Assembly (NCBI RefSeq): GCF_900116615.1
Contig: NZ_FPBF01000013.1
Coordinates: 1 to 50,338 of the forward strand
Direction of reading: 5' to 3'
DNA length: 50,338 nucleotides
Origin: Algoriphagus locisalis
GTDB taxonomy: Bacteria > Bacteroidota > Bacteroidia > Cytophagales > Cyclobacteriaceae
Positions 28,072 through 36,432 of the stretch are shown piece by piece. Position 1 is the stretch's first letter. Each line of letters begins with the position of its first letter. Both the position numbers and the translations under genes were made by a program. The notes beneath the pieces are model-generated. The model was given only the letters and a program-made list of their open reading frames with translations, was not told the origin of the DNA and ran no database searches.

Positions 28072-29490
28072 ATGATTACAATTCCAAAAGTAAACCACGA
28101 TAAACTAACGCATCTAATGCTGAGAAGTGCGGTGATTGGATTGCTATTTATCATCTCATTCTCACTGAATGCCTGCCAGTCTGATGAAATAATATTTGAT
28201 ACGATTCCACCTACTGCGGAGAAGGATCCAGTTCAGTTTGGAGTTCCATTCGACAATGTTCCCCTGACCAAGGATATCGCCATGTATGAGGTTAATATTT
28301 TTGGCTTTAGCGGTAGTCAGGACTTGCAGGGAGTTACCGAGAGATTGGATGAAATCCAGGCTTTGGGAGTGAATGTGGTCTGGTTGATGCCCATACATCC
28401 CATCGGTGTAGAAAGAGGAATAGGGTCACCTTACGCGATCAGTGATTTTGAGAAAGTAAACCCTTCCTTTGGCACCCTTGAAGACCTTCGGGAATTGGTT
28501 CAAGGTGCTCACGACCGGGACATGGCAGTCATCTTGGATTGGGTGGGCAATCATACTTCATGGGACAATGTTTGGATGAAAAATACTGACTGGTACACCA
28601 AGGATGGGACAGGTACCATCATTAGTCCTGAAAATTGGACGGACGTTGCAGATCTTAATTACGAAAATCAGGAAATGCGGGAAGCTATGCTCAAGGCCAT
28701 GAAATATTGGGTACTTGAAGCAAATGTGGATGGATTCAGGTGTGATTACGCAGGTGGAGTGCCTACAGATTTCTGGAAAACGGCAATCACCGAGTTGAGA
28801 AGTATTCCAGATCGGGATATTATCATGTTTGCTGAATCAACCAAAAAGGAGCTTTATTCGGCTGGTTTTGACTTGACTTTTGGATGGGATTTTTACGGAG
28901 CTCTCAAGAAAGTTTATGAAGACGGTACGGATGTACGTGGCTTATATCCCGTAAATCTTGCAGATAACAATTCCACTCCTGATCAGACGGATATCCTTCG
29001 ATTCACTACCAATCACGATGATACAGCTTGGGATGATACGCCAATCGCACTTTTTGATGGTCTCCGCGGATCTATGGCAGCCTTTGTGATCACATCTTAC
29101 ATGGGGGGAGTTCCACTGATCTACAGCGGCCAAGAGGTAGGTAATACAGAAAAGCTTCCCTTTTTCAGTTCCAATCAAACGATCATAGACTGGACTCGAA
29201 ATCCCGAATTGGCATCGGAATATGCATCCCTTATCAAATTTAGACTTTCCAGCGATGCCATAAAAAGAGGATCGATCCAGAGCTATGGAGATAATCCAGA
29301 TGTGTTGATTTTCAAACGTAGCTACGAAGATCAAGAGGTATTGGTGATTGTAAATACCCGCAACCAGCAAAAAGAAGTACCTGTCCCTACTGAACTGGTG
29401 AACTCCGAATGGCAAAACGCAATCGAAAATGCACCCTATCAAGTAGGGCAGACCATAGAATTGCCTGCATACGGGTATTTGATCCTTTAA
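28072..29490 (+). CDS. SusG-like GH13 alpha-amylase lipoprotein
   Basis: The 472-residue protein has a lipoprotein signal with SLNAC (cysteine 35 from this start; an ATG at 28117 would shorten the N-region by 15 residues and is also possible). QSDE after the cysteine resembles a Bacteroidota surface-export signal. The GH13 barrel shows all conserved regions: nucleophile D225 in GFRCDYA, acid/base E255 in FAEST and transition-state stabiliser D316 in TTNHDD. A short C-terminal beta domain ends ELPAYGYLIL. It should cut starch or maltodextrin on the cell surface before import by SusCD. Confidence 0.88.
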   Translation: MITIPKVNHDKLTHLMLRSAVIGLLFIISFSLNACQSDEIIFDTIPPTAEKDPVQFGVPFDNVPLTKDIAMYEVNIFGFSGSQDLQGVTERLDEIQALGVNVVWLMPIHPIGVERGIGSPYAISDFEKVNPSFGTLEDLRELVQGAHDRDMAVILDWVGNHTSWDNVWMKNTDWYTKDGTGTIISPENWTDVADLNYENQEMREAMLKAMKYWVLEANVDGFRCDYAGGVPTDFWKTAITELRSIPDRDIIMFAESTKKELYSAGFDLTFGWDFYGALKKVYEDGTDVRGLYPVNLADNNSTPDQTDILRFTTNHDDTAWDDTPIALFDGLRGSMAAFVITSYMGGVPLIYSGQEVGNTEKLPFFSSNQTIIDWTRNPELASEYASLIKFRLSSDAIKRGSIQSYGDNPDVLIFKRSYEDQEVLVIVNTRNQQKEVPVPTELVNSEWQNAIENAPYQVGQTIELPAYGYLIL

Positions 29491-29593
29491 AACTAGCCAC
29501 AAAGGAATTTCAAGTTTAGTATTCAATATAAAATGAACTCAGGCCTCTGGCAGTTGAGAAGTTGCGCCTCTAGCGCAATAAAGAAGAATTACA

Positions 29594-31750
29594 ATGAATA
29601 GAATATATTTAAAAAATACCTGGATTGCATTTGCAATTCTCTTATTGGCCAGTTCCTGTACAACTTCACGGAGTCAGCAAATAGGGGATAAGATCATGAT
29701 TTTCTATCCTGAAAATTTTATACCGGATAGAATGCTTCCTTCCATGATGCTTTTGGAAGAACCTGAAGAACGAGGTGCAGTTCCTTCTGAGTGGAGGGTT
29801 GTTCCTGAGTTTTCGGAAAAGGACGGTAAAAACATAGCCAAGATCGCCATTGAAGAGGGAACTGATCTTTACGGCACAGGTGAAGTACTTGGAGGTTTGA
29901 GTAATAATGGCAAAACTGTCCAGCTTTGGAATACCGATAACTATGCCTACAAAAGAGAGGATGGACGTCAACTTTACCAGTCTCACCCTTGGGTCATGGC
30001 TGTGAGAAAAGACGGATCTGCTTATGGGATTTTGATAGACAATACCTGGAAGCAAAAGATTACACTTACCAATCCAATCGTCATAGAATCAGATGGGCCT
30101 GCTTCGAGAATTATCGTCATTGAGCGAAATAGTCCTCAGGAGTTGGTGATGGCATTGGCCGACCTGACCGGAACCATGGAAATGCCTCCTCTTTGGGCAT
30201 TAGGATTTCAGCAAAGTAGGTATTCTTATACTCCTGATTCTAGAGTGAAGGAAATTGCAAGTGAGTTTCGCAAGCGGAAATTACCGATAGATGTGATCTG
30301 GATGGACATTAACTACATGCAGAATTACAAAGTATTCACCTTTGATTCCCTTGCATTTCCAAATCCTGCCGAGGTGAATGACTTTTTACATGCGCATGAT
30401 TTCAAATCCGTTTGGATGATAGATCCTGGTATCAAAAAAGAACCGGGATACTTTGTGTACGACCAAGGAACAGCCGGGGATCATTGGATCAAGACCAGCA
30501 GTGGAACTGAATACAATGGAGAGGTTTGGCCGGGAATATGCGCCTTTCCTGATTTTACCAGGCCTGCCACGAGAGCCTGGTGGAGTGGCTTATATAAAGA
30601 TTTTATGGCTACAGGGATTGATGGGGTATGGAATGACATGAATGAGCCAGCCGTTTTCAATACTCCAGAAGCCACTATGCCAGAAGATAACCTACATAGC
30701 GGAGGAGATGAACTTCCAGCTGATATTCACCGCAGATACCATAATGTGTATGGCATGCTCATGGTGAAAGCCAGTCGCGAGGGAATTCTGGATGCCAATC
30801 CAGACAAGCGGCCATTTGTGCTTTCCAGAGCAAATTTCATGGGAGGACAACGCTATGCGGCTACTTGGACCGGAGATAATTCTTCTACCTGGGATCATTT
30901 CAAAATGGCAACCCCAATGGTTTTGAATCTTGGGCTTTCTGGACAGCCTTTCAGTGGCCCGGATTTAGGCGGCTACAGTGGAAGTCCAGACGAAGAGTTA
31001 TTAGCACATTGGACTACAGTCGGGGTATTTTATCCATTTAGTAGAAATCACACCGAGTCCAAAACCAACGATCAAGAGCCATGGGCACTTGGTAAAAAAG
31101 TGGAAGATATCTCACGGGTTGCTTTGGAAAGGAGGTACCGTTTGATGCCTTACCTGTATTCTCTTTTCTATGAAGCTGCACAAACTGGTCTTCCGATTAT
31201 GCGGCCAGTGTATTTTGCGGACGTGAAGGATACCACCTTGAGAAAAGAGGATGAGGCATTTCTATGGGGAGATGATTTGCTGATCGTACCCAAATGGTCA
31301 GAGAATCCTTCCTTGCCGAAAGGGATTTGGAGGTCGGTCTCTATTGTTGGGGAGGATAGTGCAAACGATCCCTATCAGCCGGATATCAAATTGCGTGGAG
31401 GAGCTATTGTGCCAATGGGGCAAGTAATTCAATCGACTGTGGAATACAAACTTGATTCACTGACCTTGCTGGTCAGTCTGGATGAGAATATGCAGGCAAA
31501 TGGGGATTTATATAGCGATGAAGGCGATGGCTTTGGATACAAAGACGGAAAGTTTACCATGACGGAATTTGATGCTTCTGTTATAGGGCAAAACACGCTT
31601 AAAATAAGCGTAGCCAAGTCGGATGGTGATTTGCCAGTTGCAGATCGGTATTATAGAATCGCATTGGTAGGTGAAGAGGGGATGCGTTATTCTGATTGGA
31701 TATATGGAAAGAACTTGGAAATCCCCCTTGGCAATCTAAAGAAGGAATAG
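29594..31750 (+). CDS. Glycoside hydrolase family 31 alpha-glucosidase lipoprotein
   Basis: The 718-residue protein has a lipoprotein signal (LLLASSC, cysteine 22). An N-terminal beta-sandwich (about 40-195) precedes the GH31 barrel. The nucleophile motif WNDMNEP has D348, and the acid/base is D428 in TWTGDNSSTW; DVIWMDINYM is the conserved first active-site strand. A C-terminal DUF5110-like beta domain follows (about 600-700). The enzyme should release glucose from maltooligosaccharides in the periplasm, a role filled by GH97 SusB in Bacteroides. It lies 103 bases after the first GH13 gene. Confidence 0.88.
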   Translation: MNRIYLKNTWIAFAILLLASSCTTSRSQQIGDKIMIFYPENFIPDRMLPSMMLLEEPEERGAVPSEWRVVPEFSEKDGKNIAKIAIEEGTDLYGTGEVLGGLSNNGKTVQLWNTDNYAYKREDGRQLYQSHPWVMAVRKDGSAYGILIDNTWKQKITLTNPIVIESDGPASRIIVIERNSPQELVMALADLTGTMEMPPLWALGFQQSRYSYTPDSRVKEIASEFRKRKLPIDVIWMDINYMQNYKVFTFDSLAFPNPAEVNDFLHAHDFKSVWMIDPGIKKEPGYFVYDQGTAGDHWIKTSSGTEYNGEVWPGICAFPDFTRPATRAWWSGLYKDFMATGIDGVWNDMNEPAVFNTPEATMPEDNLHSGGDELPADIHRRYHNVYGMLMVKASREGILDANPDKRPFVLSRANFMGGQRYAATWTGDNSSTWDHFKMATPMVLNLGLSGQPFSGPDLGGYSGSPDEELLAHWTTVGVFYPFSRNHTESKTNDQEPWALGKKVEDISRVALERRYRLMPYLYSLFYEAAQTGLPIMRPVYFADVKDTTLRKEDEAFLWGDDLLIVPKWSENPSLPKGIWRSVSIVGEDSANDPYQPDIKLRGGAIVPMGQVIQSTVEYKLDSLTLLVSLDENMQANGDLYSDEGDGFGYKDGKFTMTEFDASVIGQNTLKISVAKSDGDLPVADRYYRIALVGEEGMRYSDWIYGKNLEIPLGNLKKE

Positions 31751-31936
31751 GTAATGGGTTATGGTGAGTCTAATTAGTTATAATCGTTTTGACTTGAGTT
31801 AGGTGTTTATTTAGGAATTCTGAAATACGATAAATTACAGGGTTAGTGCTTTATTAATTGGGTGTGTTTCAGTTGTATTTAGGGACTTTGAGGTTTGTGT
31901 AAGAAGGATAAGTTGTATTTAATTAATTATGAAATA

Positions 31937-33502
31937 ATGAAAAATCATTTTGTTAGGTATATGGTGTTAACGGTTCTTTTGATTGTAGGAACCAACATTG
32001 AAATATTATATGCGCAAACATCTTCTAATGTTAGTAAATGGCCAAGGGGTGTTACCTATGAAATCTTTGTACAGTCCTTTGCGGACTCTGATGGAGATGG
32101 AATTGGTGACATAATAGGGATGACTTCAAAACTAGACTACCTGGAAGACCTTGGAGTAGAAGGTATTTGGTTGATGCCGATGAATCCCTCTCCTTCTTAT
32201 CATAAATACGATGTTTCGGATTATTATGATATCCATCCAGACTATGGAACCTTGGATGATTTCAAAACCTTTGTGAATGAGGCACATAAAAGAAATATTA
32301 AGGTGGTCATGGATATGGTGCTAAATCATTCAGGCAGCAGACATCCTTGGTTTCAGGATGCCCTAGCAAACGAAAATAGTCCCTATAGAGATTATTATGT
32401 ATGGGCACATAAGGATGATCCGCAGACCCAGGTTTCTGGAAAAATCATTTCCGGAGATTCTAATAACCGTACCCGTTGGAATAAAGTAGAAGGGAGTGAT
32501 TATCTGTATTACTCATATTTTAGCCGCAATATGCCTGATTTGAACTATGATAATCCAAAACTCAGGGAGGAGGTTTTTAAAATCGGGAAATTTTGGTTGT
32601 CTGAGATCAAAGTAGATGGTTTTAGGCTAGATGCAGCTAGGCATATTTTCCCGGATGATAGACCGACAGATAATCATAATTGGTGGGTTCAATTTCAGGA
32701 TGAAATGAAAAAGGCAAATAAGGATGTGTATCTAATAGGAGAGGTTTGGGCATCTTCAGATATAGTAGCCCCTTATTTAAAAGGACTTCCTGCTTTATTT
32801 AACTTTGACATGGGAAGTGCAATCACTACAGCAGTTAATGAAGAGAGAGAAGGGGATCTTACGACAAATCATAAAAAAATAATTGACTATTATACTACTG
32901 TAAACCCAGAGTATATTGATGCTACTTTCCTTACCAATCATGATCAGGTCCGGATTATGAGCGCGGTAAACAATAGTATGGATAAAGCAAAGATGGCGGC
33001 TGCGCTTCTACTCACATTACCCGGTTCTCCATATGTTTATTATGGTGAAGAGATTGGAATGCAGGGCAAAAAGCCAGATCCGAATATTCGGGAGCCTTTC
33101 CTTTGGCAAGCTAAAGAAAGTGACAATTATAGGGCTACCTGGATTGATCCGAAGTATAGCACAGATCAAACTGTTATTCCGGTCGAGGAACAACTAGAAG
33201 ATGAAAATTCTATCTATAACCACTACAAAACTTTTATAAAATTAAGGAACGGAAGTAAGGCACTTACCTATGGAGATATTGAGCCCATATCTCTAAATAA
33301 TCCTGCCCTGTCAGTATTTAAAAGATCAACAGAAGATGAGTCAGTGCTAGTTGTTCATAATCTTTCAAGCCAGGAAGTTAATTTAAAATTCCCTGATTCT
33401 CTCAAAGAATTTAGACACGAATTATTTAAGAGCAAGGATTCTAATTTGAGAAATAATGGATTATACCTACCAGCCTATAGTACCATTGTTTTGGGTAATT
33501 AA
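31937..33502 (+). CDS. Secreted GH13 alpha-amylase / neopullulanase-like enzyme
   Basis: From the ATG at 31937 the protein has 521 residues and a signal peptide cleaved near ILYAQ without a lipobox, so it is probably periplasmic. An upstream in-frame TTG at 31895 is unlikely. GH13 catalytic residues are D232 in GFRLDAAR, E269 in LIGEVW and D336 in LTNHDQ. GDGIGDIIGMTSKLDYLEDLGV at the start of the barrel is typical of oligo-1,6-glucosidase/amylase subfamilies. With the GH31 enzyme it would finish degradation of imported alpha-glucans, a SusA-like role. It is the last gene of the locus; its codon use is somewhat more A/T-rich than the preceding genes. Confidence 0.87.
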   Translation: MKNHFVRYMVLTVLLIVGTNIEILYAQTSSNVSKWPRGVTYEIFVQSFADSDGDGIGDIIGMTSKLDYLEDLGVEGIWLMPMNPSPSYHKYDVSDYYDIHPDYGTLDDFKTFVNEAHKRNIKVVMDMVLNHSGSRHPWFQDALANENSPYRDYYVWAHKDDPQTQVSGKIISGDSNNRTRWNKVEGSDYLYYSYFSRNMPDLNYDNPKLREEVFKIGKFWLSEIKVDGFRLDAARHIFPDDRPTDNHNWWVQFQDEMKKANKDVYLIGEVWASSDIVAPYLKGLPALFNFDMGSAITTAVNEEREGDLTTNHKKIIDYYTTVNPEYIDATFLTNHDQVRIMSAVNNSMDKAKMAAALLLTLPGSPYVYYGEEIGMQGKKPDPNIREPFLWQAKESDNYRATWIDPKYSTDQTVIPVEEQLEDENSIYNHYKTFIKLRNGSKALTYGDIEPISLNNPALSVFKRSTEDESVLVVHNLSSQEVNLKFPDSLKEFRHELFKSKDSNLRNNGLYLPAYSTIVLGN

Positions 33503-33666
33503 CATGGGTTTCTTACGGACTACCTCCTAGGTTTTGAATTCTTTCCAGTCTCTCATAAATGACCTGCATATATTTTTACTAAAACCAAAATAGTATGGAG
33601 TTTTCATAAAGTACATTGGTAAAGGAAAGCAAGTCGGAAATAGGGACATAGTCGGAGAGTCTGAAA
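33503..33666. other. Intergenic spacer after the sus-like locus
   Basis: No gene or clear signal is seen; no obvious terminator follows the last GH13 gene here. Confidence 0.4.
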
Positions 33667-33813
33667 ATGGCTGAGCTTCAAAACCTCACCTTTGAATACG
33701 AAGGAGAAACCTACGTCAAGTTCAACGTCGCCAAACTGAAAGTACCATATCAGTACGGTAAAACCCACACGGTTTACGTTTCTATGAAAGAGCCGGAATC
33801 GGAAGAATCTTGA
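33667..33813 (+). CDS. Small protein of 48 residues, unknown function
   Basis: The frame starts MAELQNLTFEYEGETYVKF and ends KEPESEES with TGA at 33811. The sequence alternates hydrophobic and charged residues like a short beta protein, without signal peptide or cysteine. Direct support is the tight UUCG terminator immediately after the stop codon. I do not recognise the family. It could be a remnant of a larger single domain. Confidence 0.5.
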   Translation: MAELQNLTFEYEGETYVKFNVAKLKVPYQYGKTHTVYVSMKEPESEES

Positions 33814-33816
33814 TTG

Positions 33817-33839
33817 AAAAGCCCTTCGGGGCTTTTTTT
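33817..33839 (+). terminator. UUCG-tetraloop terminator
   Basis: AAAAGCCC, loop TTCG, GGGCTTTT, followed by further T residues; it starts four bases after the stop codon of the 48-residue gene. Confidence 0.9.
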
Positions 33840-33909
33840 ATGGTCGTCACTTGATTATATTTTAGGAGTTTCTTTTTTTCAAACCCTTCTAAATGGATGG
33901 AAATGAGCT

Positions 33910-34172
33910 TTATTTATCATCATAATGTCCATAAGCACCCAAAACCGTAACTACAATTTTTAAACAAGCCTGTGCTTTCTGTCAATCCTTCTCGACCAGG
34001 TGTTCTGCTGATAGTATTTAAGTTTTTCTGGTTTGCCTGTGCCTGTTTCTGGGTGCTCCTTAAGTTCTTGAATTAATGTGAACACCTTCTTTACAAGGAC
34101 CTTGTTGCCGGTTTTTTTAAGTTTTTCAATATCTTCTAATGCTTCTAAAGTGAAAACTATCTCAAAAATCAT
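33910..34172 (-). pseudogene. Txe/YoeB-type toxin gene, frameshifted near its 3' end
   Basis: The first 70 codons match Txe/YoeB RNase toxins (EALEDIEKLKKTGNKVLVKK, GTGKPEKLKYY, WSRRIDRKHRLV) and then hit TAA at 33960. Two bases further the tail resumes in another frame as KIVVTVLGAYGHYDDK and a stop at 33910-33912. The family has about six more residues between HRLV and this tail, so a small deletion (about 16 bases) would explain the frame change. The missing part includes the C-terminal His-Tyr pair that YoeB needs for catalysis, so the product is probably inactive. The ATG overlaps the antitoxin stop by four bases. Confidence 0.8.
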
Positions 34173-34420
34173 AGGCCAAGCAGTTCCTTCAGTTGTGCGT
34201 CAGATAGCTTAACCGTTTTACCCTTATTGTAAAACTGAAGGCTTTTTGATATTCGCTCTTGAATGGTAGGGTCATCAAAGAAACGATCATTTTTCACCTT
34301 ATTTGAAATCTCATAAATTTTATCATTGCCTCTTTGAATGATAACCCGCTCATTTTTATCAATCAAATCCAGATATTTTTTGAGATTTTGGCGAAATTCT
34401 CTAGTGCTTACTACAACCAT
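34169..34420 (-). CDS. YefM/Phd-type antitoxin
   Basis: From the ATG at 34418-34420 the protein has 83 residues: MVVVSTREFRQNLKKYLDLI is the YefM/Phd DNA-binding N-terminus, then ERVIIQRG, and a C-terminal tail (about 50-83) that would wrap the toxin. An in-frame upstream start at 34456 would run into the operator and is less likely. It overlaps the toxin by ATGA. It should bind the palindromic operator just upstream and repress the pair. The antitoxin frame is intact although the toxin is broken. Confidence 0.83.
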   Translation of the reverse strand: MVVVSTREFRQNLKKYLDLIDKNERVIIQRGNDKIYEISNKVKNDRFFDDPTIQERISKSLQFYNKGKTVKLSDAQLKELLGL

Positions 34421-34432
34421 GGCTTCAAATAT

Positions 34433-34457
34433 TTGTGTACACAATGAGATACACAAA
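34433..34457 (-). promoter_or_regulatory. YefM-type operator of the toxin-antitoxin locus
   Basis: A perfect 12-bp palindrome TTGTGTACACAA (34433-34444) contains the TGTACA core known for YefM operators. A second half-site, TACACAAA (34450-34457), follows at a short spacing, resembling the long/short palindrome pair of yefM-yoeB. It lies 13 bases upstream of the antitoxin ATG. Confidence 0.7.
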
Positions 34458-34541
34458 GTTAAGCGTTAGAGTTCAAAAAATTAAAGTGAATAGATTTGAT
34501 TTTGTAAGGGTTACAATTTCGTTAACACTTACATGTGCTGT

Positions 34542-34676
34542 TCACCTCAGATTTTCACTTTCCTGGTCATAAAAGAAATCTGCATCAATCTTCTTACGGT
34601 ATTCCCCCATGCTGTCTTTGTGTAGGAATGGCTTGGTAAGTTTTTTAATTGGCAGTCGCCAACGGCGACACAATTC
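34542..34676 (-). pseudogene. Possible 3' remnant of an unknown gene
   Basis: The open frame reads ...KKLTKPFLHKDSMGEYRKKI, then DADFFYDQESENLR and TGA at 34542-34544. A stop at 34677-34679 blocks further extension. The charged, aromatic composition looks like the end of a real protein, but I do not recognise the family. A perfect 15-base hairpin, GTCGCCAACGGCGAC (34655-34669), overlaps its upstream part. Confidence 0.25.
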
Positions 34677-34719
34677 CTAAATTACATGCAATAGTTATTT
34701 ATCCGTGCGATTGGAAAAA

Positions 34720-35232
34720 TCAATGCCAGCGATATTCCGTATCAGCTAGAGGGTCTAAATCATCAAATTCTGCAAAGTCCTTATTCTTATTGCTTTCCCA
34801 CCACTCAAAGTATGAATCAGCAACTTCTTGCTGAAGCTGGGTGGTTTGATCCAAATATTCAAGGTTAACCCGATTTTTCACAAATGGATTTTGGGACGGG
34901 AATGTGCCAATCAGGAATTCACTTCCTATCGATCTTGCCCTGATGGATTCAACTGTCCATAAAATATACATGCCCAAAGAACATTCGGGAAACCAAGCTG
35001 ATGAAATACCATTTATAGGATAATCAGAAATTATTTGGGTTTCATTTCGATAGGATAAAAGTTTAGGAATGTCATTGGAGTTGAAATCTGGAAGTTCCCA
35101 ATGCTCATAATCTCCTGCCTTCAATAGTTTGACGTAACGTTCCACATCCATTTTTGGTGGCTCTGATTTGTCCTCACAACCAAGGAAAATCAAAAGAAAA
35201 AAGATTGAAATAGGAAGTCGTATTGCTCTCAT
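34720..35232 (-). CDS. DUF4943-family lipoprotein
   Basis: The 170-residue protein has a lipoprotein signal (LLIFLGC, cysteine 19; acidic EDKSE follows). The body starts KMDVERYVKLLKAGDYEHWE and contains LPDFNSNDIPKLLSYRNE, PECSLGMYILWTVESIRA, GTFPSQNP and a C-terminal FDDLDPLADTEYRWH. This matches the pattern I associate with the DUF4943 family of Bacteroidota. Function is unknown. It stands alone among decayed genes. Confidence 0.65.
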   Translation of the reverse strand: MRAIRLPISIFFLLIFLGCEDKSEPPKMDVERYVKLLKAGDYEHWELPDFNSNDIPKLLSYRNETQIISDYPINGISSAWFPECSLGMYILWTVESIRARSIGSEFLIGTFPSQNPFVKNRVNLEYLDQTTQLQQEVADSYFEWWESNKNKDFAEFDDLDPLADTEYRWH

Positions 35233-35301
35233 TACTTACTAAATTAAAAATCCATACCTAGTTTTATTTTAAAAATAGTTGATTTTTAGGTCTTTAGAAA
35301 G

Positions 35302-35507
35302 TTATTCTGGAATTTTTAGCTCATCTAAAGGGATCACCTCTGGGTGGTTTATTGTCTTTCTGCTTTGAATTTCCATTGACGCTACATCTTTCTGTTTTTC
35401 GGAATTGGTAACTCCGGCCAAGCATATCGTCGATTCCTATGGGATTTGTTAAAACCTTCATTGCCTTTAATCCAGGCAATAAATTGGCTGGTTAGCTGAT
35501 CGCTCAT
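35302..35507 (-). pseudogene. Small gene apparently broken by a frameshift, unknown family
   Basis: An ATG at 35505-35507 opens MSDQLTSQFIAWIKGNEGFN... for 41 codons. Starting near codon 31, another frame continues as GVTNSEKQKDVASMEIQSRK and ends IPLDELKIPE with TAA at 35302-35304. Joining the two gives a plausible protein of about 68 residues. Alternatively these are two unrelated chance frames. Confidence 0.3.
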
Positions 35508-35600
35508 GCTTACGACATTTTTTTCAGAATTGAATGCAAAAGCATCACCTCTACAGTCCTATCTGGTCGGACAACCTTTTGATCCAATCGCATTTATCCT

Positions 35601-35635
35601 AAAAACCAAAAAGCCTTTCTGCGTCGCAGAAAGGC
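35601..35635 (-). terminator. Terminator of the XRE regulator gene
   Basis: GCCTTTCTGCG and CGCAGAAAGGC form an 11-bp stem; on the minus strand TTTTTGGTTTTT follows. It lies 20 bases after the XRE stop codon. Confidence 0.9.
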
Positions 35636-35655
35636 ATTCTAGCTAGTATTTTCTT

Positions 35656-36078
35656 TTATTTATCAAGCATCTTCTTTAGCAATTGCAACTTCTCATTTTC
35701 TGATTCCAACAAGCGCTCGTAAAGTTTTTTGTTTTCTTCCATCGTCTCAATCAGCTTATCAATTGGATTAAACGTCGGTTGATAGTTAACAGAACTGGCT
35801 ATGAGCGTAGAGTGATCTTTGCTTTCACTATTATAAGTATTTGAGATAATATTAAAAACAGCTTCCTCATTAAAGCTCTTAATCGCCTCAGCAGGAACTT
35901 TTAAAATCTCAGCTACCTGGCGAAGCAATCCATCCTCTATCTCTTCCTTTTGCTCGAGTAGGCTGATCTTCTTTTGGGACCAGTCCTCCCCAAGCTCAAA
36001 TGCCAAGGCTTCCTGCTTGATGCCCATCATTTCCCGGAATCGCTTGATGTTTCTGCCGTGGTGGATTTTATCGTTCAT
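35656..36078 (-). CDS. XRE-family helix-turn-helix regulator
   Basis: The 140-residue protein has an HTH_3-like domain at about 8-68 (NIKRFREMMGIKQEALAFEL, then WSQKKISLLEQ). The middle (70-110) is polar, and the C-terminus (110-140; MEENKKLYERLLESENEKLQ) is a coiled coil that probably dimerises the protein. This regulator type is common in Bacteroidota accessory regions. It is divergent from the paralogue/HEPN operon; shared TATTCC/GGAATA half-sites near both starts suggest it controls itself and that operon. Confidence 0.8.
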   Translation of the reverse strand: MNDKIHHGRNIKRFREMMGIKQEALAFELGEDWSQKKISLLEQKEEIEDGLLRQVAEILKVPAEAIKSFNEEAVFNIISNTYNSESKDHSTLIASSVNYQPTFNPIDKLIETMEENKKLYERLLESENEKLQLLKKMLDK

Positions 36079-36090
36079 AGTCTATAAATA

Positions 36091-36144
36091 CAATGGAAAA
36101 ATAAGAATTTCTCCCGAAAGGGAATAAACTAAATTATTCCATTG
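36091..36144. promoter_or_regulatory. Inverted-repeat operator candidate at the XRE start
   Basis: Just upstream of the XRE ATG lie GGAATA (36121-36126) and TATTCC (36135-36140) eight bases apart, plus an outer pair CAATGG (36091) and CCATTG (36139-36144). Confidence 0.45.
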
Positions 36145-36200
36145 GGAGACATGATCCAAGGAAATGTCAAATTTGCCCGACATTTTTTATCAGAATAAAC

Positions 36201-36370
36201 TGATGAATTGGGCTGAAACCCAGATGGACTGGAGCATCCCTATTTTACCTCCCGCTAAAGCAGGTGCCAATTTATGAGATGGATTCCATCATTATGTATA
36301 GGAATGTGGCTTTAGCCCATTCTGAAAAATTGATTCTCACACATCAAGGGCTTTAGCCCAATCCTAGAAT
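36201..36370. repeat. GGGCTTTAGCCC-type palindromic repeats
   Basis: Three short palindromic words occur in this gap: TGGGCTGAAACCCA at 36209-36222, TGGCTTTAGCCCA at 36307-36319 and GGGCTTTAGCCCA at 36348-36360. No gene is present between 36079 and 36432. Confidence 0.55.
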
Positions 36371-36396
36371 ATTTTATCCCCATTTTTCTTCTAATT

Positions 36397-36413
36397 TATT
36401 CCATCTAGGAATA
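36397..36413. promoter_or_regulatory. Inverted-repeat operator candidate before the unknown operon
   Basis: TATTCC (36397-36402) and GGAATA (36408-36413) form an inverted repeat with a five-base spacer, 20 bases upstream of the first operon start. The half-site is the same as at the XRE start. Confidence 0.45.
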
Positions 36414-36432
36414 GTCTATTCTACTGAAAGTC

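Noticed and set aside
31895..31936. TTG start for the second GH13 enzyme
   Set aside because: The extension is unrelated to a secreted enzyme start, and the ATG at 31937 begins a normal signal peptide.
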